The position numbers were made by a program, and so were the translations under genes. A stretch of DNA of 64,000 nt from assembly GCF_030232265.1 (NCBI RefSeq), contig NZ_JASPJK010000001.1, positions 1 to 64,000 on the forward strand, written 5' to 3'. A model generated the notes under the pieces. The model had not been told where the DNA came from. It saw only the letters and a program-made list of their open reading frames with translations, and searched no databases. The stretch comes from Corynebacterium sp. MSK041. GTDB lineage: Bacteria; Actinomycetota; Actinomycetes; Mycobacteriales; Mycobacteriaceae. This document shows positions 1 through 5,635 of the stretch, piece by piece (the first letter of the stretch is position 1; the number at the start of each line of letters is the position of its first letter).

Positions 1-279
1 TTGTCACCAATGTGTCCGGTACCGGATTGTCGGCATGCGGCGGATAACTGTCAGGTCCACCACATCAAAGCCTGGTCACAGGGTGGGCTAACCAACATGG
101 ATAACCTGGCCATGTTGTGCCGGTATCACAACCGCACCAACGATGATGACCCAGAACGCAGCTACCACGGCCGGGTGGACAACATCCGGGGCGCACCAAT
201 GTGGAGATCACCCCGCGGACACATCGTCCCGAATACCGTCCACCCCTTTGGAGCAATGACACTGCTCTACGGGCGGTAA
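1..279 (+). CDS. DUF222/HNH endonuclease, C-terminal end only (cut by window edge)
   Basis: This is the C-terminal 92 residues of an HNH endonuclease of the DUF222 / 13E12-repeat family. The reading frame is open at base 1, and the full copies at 35.6 and 62.9 kb continue upstream of the matching point, so the true start lies outside the window. Visible are the zinc and HNH features CPVPDC, QVHHIKAW, NMDNLAMLC and RYHN. The sequence differs from the other two copies at only a few residues, for example HIVPNTVHPFG against HLIPNTIHPYG. Family members are multicopy in actinobacteria, and their biological role is not settled. A 72-bp inverted-repeat element follows the stop. Confidence 0.9.
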   Translation: MSPMCPVPDCRHAADNCQVHHIKAWSQGGLTNMDNLAMLCRYHNRTNDDDPERSYHGRVDNIRGAPMWRSPRGHIVPNTVHPFGAMTLLYGR

Positions 280-329
280 CCCACCAAGTAGCCGGCATGT
301 CCGGCCATTTGGTGTGCCCAAAAAGAGTT

Positions 330-401
330 GGTTTGACGATGACGAATCACGCACGGCATAACCGCAGGTCGCGAAGCGCTGCGCCGCGCGATAGTCAAAC
401 C
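330..401. repeat. 72-bp element with terminal inverted repeats, copy 1
   Basis: The ends read GGTTTGACGATGAC and GCGATAGTCAAACC, imperfect inverted repeats of about 14 bp. The interior contains CACGCACGGCATAACCGCAG. The same 72-bp unit follows the HNH gene at 35.5 kb in the same orientation relative to that gene. About 50 bp between the HNH stop codon and the element is also shared by those two copies. The third HNH copy lacks it and has a different hairpin. It may be a small non-autonomous mobile element or a structured 3' end. Confidence 0.6.
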
Positions 402-566
402 GGCCCATCAATGCACTAGGTCTCGGCGGTCAAAAAGGATTAACCAGCGTGAGGGCTGAGGGCGTGGGTGCTAATGCCGTAGAACTTAGAGCCCAGCCCA
501 CGTTCGCTCCCGAGACCGATTGCTACCCTCGTCCTGATTACCTTCATTTTGCTACCGTTGCTACCC

Positions 567-1061
567 ATGAAGATTGTGCCTTGGGGCCAAGTCACGCAGA
601 TACCTAACGTTGAAGAAGACGTCTTGAAGTCAGTCAAAGATGAACAGACGGTGCGCTTCACTCATGTTCCCGATCCGTATACGGAAGACCATCTGCGTGC
701 GTTTCTGTCTGCGCCGCCCGCAGGGGTGAGGCGCTTCGCAATCGTGCTCGAGGGGCGCTACGCCGGCAACGTTGAGCTAAGGCACACTTCGGGGCATGTC
801 GCTGGGCTCGGATATACAACCGCACCGTGGGCGCGGGGGCGTGGCGTCATGACACAGGCGGTCCGTATCGTGACGCAGAGAGCGCACGAGGAAGGCACTC
901 ACCGTGTCGAACTTCGCGCTGCGGTAGACAACCATGCTTCGCGTCGAGTTGCGCAGCTTGCAGGCTTCAGTTTCGAAGGAATTAGCAGGCATGCTGAGTT
1001 ACTGCGTGGCACATACAACGACGTGGCGGTGTACGCGCACCTCGCTACAGACAACAGTTAA
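567..1061 (+). CDS. GNAT family N-acetyltransferase (RimJ/RimL-like)
   Basis: A 164-residue protein resembling RimJ/RimL-type acetyltransferases, which transfer acetyl from acetyl-CoA to an N-terminal amine or small molecule. The acetyl-CoA loop is RGRGVM within motif A, and the C-terminal part has the family pattern of DNHASRRVAQLAGF followed by EGISR. The ATG at 567 is chosen because TACCGT lies 8 nt upstream, as in other leaderless genes here, and because the family N-terminus (VPWGQVTQIP...) fits. A TTG at 549 in the same frame would add six hydrophobic residues without a ribosome site. The substrate cannot be inferred. The gene sits alone between the HNH remnant and the acyl-CoA dehydrogenases. 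Confidence 0.75.
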   Translation: MKIVPWGQVTQIPNVEEDVLKSVKDEQTVRFTHVPDPYTEDHLRAFLSAPPAGVRRFAIVLEGRYAGNVELRHTSGHVAGLGYTTAPWARGRGVMTQAVRIVTQRAHEEGTHRVELRAAVDNHASRRVAQLAGFSFEGISRHAELLRGTYNDVAVYAHLATDNS

Positions 1062-1100
1062 AAGAATAGGGGATGCCCCCGAACTGTTCGGGCACAAGAA

Positions 1101-1129
1101 ACCGGGCCCAGCACGTTGCCAGGCCCGGT
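1101..1129 (-). terminator. Hairpin terminator after the acyl-CoA dehydrogenase pair
   Basis: ACCGGGCC (1101-1108) pairs with GGCCCGGT (1122-1129). On the minus strand the stem is followed by TTTCTTG, consistent with a terminator for the leftward acyl-CoA dehydrogenase transcript. It lies between the convergent GNAT and dehydrogenase genes and may serve both. Confidence 0.65.
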
Positions 1130-1139
1130 GTTAGCAGTG

Positions 1140-2342
1140 CTATGAGCGGTAGGCGCTCACGCCGGTGATCGATTTGCCCACGATGAGGGACTGCATTGTG
1201 TCAGTGCCCTCGTAGGTGTGCAGGGATTCGATGTCGGCGTGGTGGCGTGCCACGTCGTTCTCCAGCAGGATGCCTACGCCGCCGAACATGTCGCGTGCGT
1301 CGGCGGACACCTTGCGGGCGCCGCGGGTGTTGTGCACCTTGGCTAGGGCTGCCTGCTTCTCGTTGAGTTCGCCGGCTTCCTCAAGTTCGAGAAGGCGACG
1401 GCAGTACAGCGCCATGGAGGTGACTTCCTGCAACATGTCAGCTAGGCGCTGCTGGATGATCTGGTTCTTCACCAGCGGGCGGCCGAACTGGACGCGGCGC
1501 TGGGCGTAGTCAAGCGCCTTCTCGTAGCAGTCAATCGCCATGCCGAGTGCCACCCACGCCACTGCGATGCGGGTGCCGGTGAGCACCTTCGCGGTGTCGC
1601 GGAAGGAGTGGGAGTTGGGAAGGCGGCGGTCGTCGGACACGCGGACGTCGTTAAGCTTGATGTGCGCTTGCGGGATGCCGCGCAGGGATGCCTTACCGAC
1701 GATCGTTTCCGCCGAGTACCCCTCCTGGTCTTGGTCAACGATGAAGCCCTTGACTTCACCGTCTTCCTCATCACGTGCCCAGACGATGGTGATGTGGCCG
1801 ACGGAACCGTGGCCGATCCACTTCTTCTCACCGTTGATGACCCACTCATCGCCTTCGCGGCGAGCCGAGGTTTCCAGGCCGATGGAATCGGAACCGTGAT
1901 CTGGCTCGGTCAGCGCGAACGCACCGCGGATCTCCATGCGGGACATCGGGCCCAGGTACTTGGCCTTCTGCTCCTCAGAGCCGCACATGTCGATCGAGCG
2001 CATGGCCAGGCCAGACTGCACGATGTGTGCGGTGGCCGTCGACGCGTCCGTACGTGCGAACTCCATCTGGATCAGGCGGTTTGCACGAATGGAAATACCG
2101 GGCTGGCCATCGATGGAAATGCCGTCGGTGACAAGGCCACGGCGTGCTGCTTCCTCAACACCAGGGATGTTGTACTCGGCCTTCTCCCACGCCTCGTTGA
2201 TAGAGGGGCGGGCGAATTCCATGAACTCGCGGGCCTTCTTCCACCACTCCAGGTCCTCACCGTCAACATCGGCGAAGACCTGGTAGTAGTCCGTCTTCGG
2301 GTTCAGCAGAGCTGCAACCCCATCTACATTCTGATCTGCCAT
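1140..2342 (-). CDS. Acyl-CoA dehydrogenase (second of tandem pair)
   Basis: A 400-residue flavoprotein of the acyl-CoA dehydrogenase superfamily, closest in pattern to the glutaryl-CoA dehydrogenase branch. It oxidises an acyl-CoA to the 2-enoyl-CoA using FAD. Visible are the FAD/substrate motif AFALTEPDHGSD, the WVINGEKKWIGHG segment, RRVQFGRPL and, near residue 378, the catalytic glutamate in YEGTDTMQSLIVGKSITG. The arginine that binds the distal carboxylate in glutaryl-CoA dehydrogenase (within YRSAM in the human enzyme, as I recall) is alanine here, so glutaryl-CoA is unlikely to be the substrate. It starts 5 bp after its paralogue's stop, so the two form an operon. Confidence 0.9.
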   Translation of the reverse strand: MADQNVDGVAALLNPKTDYYQVFADVDGEDLEWWKKAREFMEFARPSINEAWEKAEYNIPGVEEAARRGLVTDGISIDGQPGISIRANRLIQMEFARTDASTATAHIVQSGLAMRSIDMCGSEEQKAKYLGPMSRMEIRGAFALTEPDHGSDSIGLETSARREGDEWVINGEKKWIGHGSVGHITIVWARDEEDGEVKGFIVDQDQEGYSAETIVGKASLRGIPQAHIKLNDVRVSDDRRLPNSHSFRDTAKVLTGTRIAVAWVALGMAIDCYEKALDYAQRRVQFGRPLVKNQIIQQRLADMLQEVTSMALYCRRLLELEEAGELNEKQAALAKVHNTRGARKVSADARDMFGGVGILLENDVARHHADIESLHTYEGTDTMQSLIVGKSITGVSAYRS

Positions 2343-2347
2343 GGCGA

Positions 2348-3541
2348 CTAACCTGCGAATGCGCCGACGCCGGTGATGGACTTGCCCACGATGAGTGACT
2401 GCATGGTGTCCGTGCCTTCGTAGGTGTGCAGTGCCTCGATGTCGGCGTGGTGGCGTGCCACGTCGTTCTCCAGGAGGATGCCCACACCGCCGAACATGTC
2501 GCGTGCGTCAGCGGAGATCTTGCGTGCTGCACGGGTGCAGTGGACCTTTGCCAGAGCTGCCTGCTGCTCGGTGAGCTGGCCGGACTCCTCGAGCTCGAGG
2601 AGGCGACGGCAGTACAGGAAGATGGAGGTCAGGTCCTGCAGCATGTCCGCGAGGCGCTGCTGGATGATCTGGTTCTTCACTAGAGGGCGGCCGAACTGGA
2701 CGCGGCGCTGTGCGTAGTCGAGCGCCTTCTCGTAGCAGTCGGTTGCAAGACCGAGGGATGCCCATGCGACGGACACGCGGGTGCCGGCCAGCACCTTTGC
2801 GCAGTCGCGGAAGGAGTTTGCGCCGGGCAGACGGCGGTCATCGGAAACGCGCACGTTGTTCAGCTTGATGTGTGCCTGCGGGATGCCGCGCAGGGATGCC
2901 TTGCCGACGATCGTCTCCGCCTCATAGCCCTCCTGGTCCTGGTCCACGATGAAGCCCTTGACCTGACCGTCAGCGGTGTCGCGTGCCCAGACGATGGCGA
3001 TGTGGCCGACGGAGCCGTGGCCGATCCACTTCTTCTCACCGTTGATGACCCATTCGTCGCCGTCCTTCTCAGCGGTGGTCTCCAGGGCGATGGAGTCAGA
3101 GCCGTGGTCCGGCTCGGTCAGCGCGAATGCGCCACGGATTTCCAGGTGACACATCGGCTTGAGGTACTTTGCCTTCTGCTCCTCGGAGCCACACATGGCA
3201 ATGGATTGCATAGCCAGGCCAGCCTGAACGCCGAATGCGGTGCCCATGGAGGCATCCGTACGTGCGTACTCGAAAGCCATCAGGCGGGCAGCGCGCACGG
3301 ACATGTGCGGCTCCCCCTCGATGTCGATGCCATCACGGAACAGGCCACGCTTACCCGCTTCTGCGACGACCGGGATCTGGTACTCGGCAGTCTCCCAACC
3401 CTTGTTGATGTAGGGGCGGGCGAATTCACCGAACTCGCGGGCCTTCTTCCACCACTCCAGGTCCTCACCTTCAACATCGGCGAATACCTGGTAGTAGTCG
3501 GTCTTCGGGTCGAGCAGTTCGTGGACTGGGTTGTCAGCCAT
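2348..3541 (-). CDS. Acyl-CoA dehydrogenase (first of tandem pair)
   Basis: A 397-residue paralogue of the adjacent downstream gene, with most motifs identical (AFALTEPDHGSD, GEKKWIGHG, RRVQFGRPL, and catalytic Glu near residue 375 in YEGTDTMQ). The position of the glutaryl-binding arginine is glycine. The start ATG has a good ribosome site (AGAGGAAC). The two proteins differ most in the substrate-facing stretch around residues 95-115 and in the helix around 290-330, which suggests different chain or branch specificity. A GlxR-like site lies 72 bp upstream of the start. Which acyl-CoA is used cannot be told from sequence. Confidence 0.9.
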   Translation of the reverse strand: MADNPVHELLDPKTDYYQVFADVEGEDLEWWKKAREFGEFARPYINKGWETAEYQIPVVAEAGKRGLFRDGIDIEGEPHMSVRAARLMAFEYARTDASMGTAFGVQAGLAMQSIAMCGSEEQKAKYLKPMCHLEIRGAFALTEPDHGSDSIALETTAEKDGDEWVINGEKKWIGHGSVGHIAIVWARDTADGQVKGFIVDQDQEGYEAETIVGKASLRGIPQAHIKLNNVRVSDDRRLPGANSFRDCAKVLAGTRVSVAWASLGLATDCYEKALDYAQRRVQFGRPLVKNQIIQQRLADMLQDLTSIFLYCRRLLELEESGQLTEQQAALAKVHCTRAARKISADARDMFGGVGILLENDVARHHADIEALHTYEGTDTMQSLIVGKSITGVGAFAG

Positions 3542-3612
3542 GAGTTCCTCTTTCTTGGATTCCGGGGAGGTCTCACCCCGTGAATGTGGAGCAAAACCAT
3601 AACGCCTTCAAT

Positions 3613-3628
3613 TGTGACTTATGTCGCA
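3613..3628. promoter_or_regulatory. GlxR (CRP-type) binding site candidate
   Basis: TGTGACTTATGTCGCA matches the corynebacterial GlxR consensus TGTGANNTANNTCACA with one mismatch (G for A near the end). It lies 72 bp upstream of the first acyl-CoA dehydrogenase, a typical distance. GlxR is the cAMP-responsive global regulator of carbon metabolism in Corynebacterium. Confidence 0.5.
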
Positions 3629-3718
3629 GGTGTTTACAAATGAAAGCGAGGCGATTTTTGTGGGATTGCTCGCACTCTTTTCCCTGAACGTGCGCCCTGG
3701 GCTAAAGGCGCGGTCCTA

Positions 3719-3742
3719 GCTTAAGTTTCGGCTTAAGTTTCG
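3719..3742. repeat. Two head-to-tail 12-bp repeats in a divergent promoter region
   Basis: GCTTAAGTTTCG occurs twice with no gap (3719-3730 and 3731-3742). It lies between the leftward acyl-CoA dehydrogenases and the rightward small membrane protein. It could bind a direct-repeat-recognising regulator, but no known consensus is matched. Confidence 0.5.
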
Positions 3743-3804
3743 CTCTGGAATTCACTGAGCAGGAGCTGTGAAGAATTTGGTCACCTCTACTAATGTGAGA
3801 CAGC

Positions 3805-4110
3805 ATGAAAGCCCTTTACCTCATCGTTGCGGCGCTTGGCTCGATCGTGGCTATCGCTGGTGTGTACCTGGATTTTCCTCGTGTGATCAACATTGCCGCG
3901 GTTGCCTTAGCTGCCGTGGGTTTGGTTCTGTGGCTGGCGAAGAATTATGCCTCGATGGAGAGCGCTCCCATTGAATTAGATGAGGAGCAGCGCGGGGTCA
4001 TCGAAGAGATGAAAGCGGACGGTGACGTGGATAAGGCGGCGCGTCAGATCCAGTTGTGGTTCCGGAATGTGAGCTATGGCGAGGCCGCGACCGTCGTGAG
4101 GGAGCTCTAG
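3805..4110 (+). CDS. Small two-helix membrane protein of unknown function
   Basis: A 101-residue protein with two predicted membrane helices near residues 3-22 and 27-46, followed by a charged cytoplasmic tail ([23 protein letters not shown]). I do not recognise a named domain. It precedes ndk by 17 bp, a place where corynebacteria usually have a small membrane protein, so it is probably conserved. The start is supported by TAATGT ending 8 nt before the ATG, which suggests a leaderless message; no Shine-Dalgarno sequence is present. Confidence 0.75.
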   Translation: MKALYLIVAALGSIVAIAGVYLDFPRVINIAAVALAAVGLVLWLAKNYASMESAPIELDEEQRGVIEEMKADGDVDKAARQIQLWFRNVSYGEAATVVREL

Positions 4111-4127
4111 GCGCTAAGGTTGGAAAT

Positions 4128-4538
4128 ATGACTGAACGTACACTGATTCTGATTAAGCCGGACGGCGTTAAGAACGGCCACGTGGGAGAGATCATTTCCC
4201 GCATCGAGCGCAAGGGCCTGAAGCTCGTTGAGATGGATCTGCGCACCGCTGATCGCGCAACCGCTGAGAAGCACTACGAGGAACACAAGGACAAGCCGTT
4301 CTTCGGTGAGCTCGTTGACTTCATCACCTCCGCACCGTTGGTGGCTGGCATCGTTGAGGGCGAGTCCGCTATCGCCGCGTGGCGTCAGCTGGCTGGTGGC
4401 ACCCACCCGGTCGAGGCAGCAACGCCTGGCACCATTCGCGGTGACTTCGCTCTGAGCGTCGGCGAGAATGTCGTTCACGGTTCGGATTCCCCAGAGTCCG
4501 CTGAGCGTGAGATTGCCATCTGGTTCCCGAACCTCTAG
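4128..4538 (+). CDS. ndk: Nucleoside diphosphate kinase
   Basis: A 136-residue enzyme that transfers the gamma phosphate from ATP to nucleoside diphosphates through a phosphohistidine. The N-terminal [13 protein letters not shown] and the active-site region [16 protein letters not shown], containing the phosphoacceptor histidine, are intact. The length is standard. The ATG at 4128 is preceded by TAAGGT with a 7-nt gap, consistent with a leaderless start; an in-frame GTG upstream would overlap the preceding gene and add 24 unlike residues. A strong terminator follows. Confidence 0.97.
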   Translation: MTERTLILIKPDGVKNGHVGEIISRIERKGLKLVEMDLRTADRATAEKHYEEHKDKPFFGELVDFITSAPLVAGIVEGESAIAAWRQLAGGTHPVEAATPGTIRGDFALSVGENVVHGSDSPESAEREIAIWFPNL

Positions 4539-4558
4539 GAGCACGCCATAACGCTTCA

Positions 4559-4589
4559 GTCCCCACCAACTGGTGGGGACATTTTTATT
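4559..4589 (+). terminator. Rho-independent terminator of ndk
   Basis: GTCCCCACC (4559-4567) and GGTGGGGAC (4572-4580) form a perfect 9-bp stem with a 4-nt loop, followed by ATTTTTATT. Confidence 0.9.
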
Positions 4590-4682
4590 GTTCGGTTACG
4601 CAAACATGACATAAAAAAGAAATTTTGAACTAAAACTCATTTCCGGTTGCAGGGCCTGCTAGCAGGGCTAATACTTACGCGC

Positions 4683-5443
4683 ATGTCTAAGAATCTCCCT
4701 CGCCGCCGTTCCCTCACCGGCTCCGCTGCTGTTGCTGCTGGGGCAGCAATCTCGCAGGCTGTCCCCGCGCGGGCGCAGCTGTCCTCTACTTCGTCGGCAT
4801 TGTCTTCTGCGCGTTTGCCACAAGAGCCGGCACCGGCACCGTATGCCGCGTTTATGCACGGTGTGGCTTCGGGGGATCCGATTCCGAATTCGGTGATTAT
4901 TTGGACTCGTGTCACCGTGTCGCCGGAGGCAGTGCCAGGTTCGGGGCTCGGGGCTGATGTGGATGTGCAGTGGGAAATTGCGACGGATAGGGAGTTCACC
5001 AACATCGTTAGCTCTGGCATGCAGCGTGCCACCGCGCGGAGCGTGCACGTTTGTCCAACCTGCTGAAGGGGACCACACCGCACACCCTGTTCTTGACGGG
5101 TGATATCCACTCCGAGTGGGCGCATTCCGTGCAGCACAACGGGGCGGAGATGGTGTGCACCTCCATCTCGGCGCCGAATGTGGACGAGATCGTGACCACC
5201 TATACCAAGACCTACGCCCCGGAGGACAACCCGATCTCGCACCTCGTCGAAGGTGTCATGTACTCGGCTAACCCGTGGGTCAACCACGTTGACTTTGATT
5301 CCCACGGTTTCGGTGTCGCACGCGTGCAGAAGGACCGTGTGACCATGGATTTCTACCGTGTCTCGAACGTGGAGGATCCCGCCGCGCAGACGCGCCATGC
5401 GGTCTCCCGCACGTGGGTTGTTGGGCACGGTTTCCAGGCTTAA
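4683..5443 (+). pseudogene. phoD: PhoD-type alkaline phosphatase, internally deleted and frameshifted
   Basis: The 5' piece (4683 to about 5030) encodes a twin-arginine signal (PRRRSLTGSAA), an Ala-rich export region and the PhoD N-terminal domain (FMHGVASGDPIPNSVIIWTR). The frame then ends at 5066. From about 5020 a different frame encodes the conserved C-terminal part (ERARLSNLLKG, LFLTGDIHSEWAHS, YSANPWVNHVDFDSHG) up to the stop at 5443. Together the pieces give about 250 residues, whereas PhoD enzymes have about 500-560, so most of the metallo-phosphoesterase core is missing. The two ends abut in different frames, which indicates one out-of-frame deletion of several hundred base pairs. 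No functional secreted phosphatase can be made. Confidence 0.9.
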
Positions 5444-5452
5444 GCCCTCTTT

Positions 5453-5463
5453 GCTTATCGACG
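5453..5463 (+). repeat. Intergenic copy of the highly iterated 11-mer GCTTATCGACG
   Basis: This is one of 22 exact copies in the window, and the only intergenic one. Copies in this orientation begin at 5453, 11115, 13905, 14070, 20502, 27124, 39420, 41600, 52906, 57260, 59032 and 62565. Reverse-complement copies (CGTCGATAAGC) begin at 14154, 16754, 21194, 26695, 29055, 37087, 42738, 46738, 56571 and 59110. With equal base use about 0.03 copies are expected on both strands together. Of the 21 coding copies, 20 read as LID or VDK; the one at 42738 lies in another frame. The function is unknown. Confidence 0.9.
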
Positions 5464-5571
5464 TTCCCACCGTCCCCGCACAAGCTATGCCACAATAGGT
5501 GTCAAGCTTTTACACACTCGTACTACCGTGCGGGCGTGGACACGCAGCTGTGCGGCGGCGGTGGATTTCTT

Positions 5572-5594
5572 TTCACCAGCGCCCGGCTGGTGAA
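5572..5594 (+). other. Hairpin in the 5' untranslated region of rne
   Basis: TTCACCAGC (5572-5580) and GCTGGTGAA (5586-5594) form a perfect 9-bp stem with a 5-nt loop, ending 41 nt before the rne start codon. RNase E messages are autoregulated through leader stem-loops in enterobacteria; a similar role here is only a guess. Confidence 0.5.
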
Positions 5595-5635
5595 CGTGGA
5601 CGGGTCCTGCACGGTCAATTGAATAGGAGATTTCC

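Noticed and set aside
439-548. A conserved upstream extension of the GNAT gene
   Set aside because: The frame is open from 483, but the residues are Pro- and Leu-rich without family match, and no ribosome site supports an earlier start.
1608-2351. A long frame on the plus strand opposite the acyl-CoA dehydrogenase
   Set aside because: It mirrors the codon pattern of the real gene on the other strand and has no recognisable domain. The same applies to 2870-3583 and 6581-8512.
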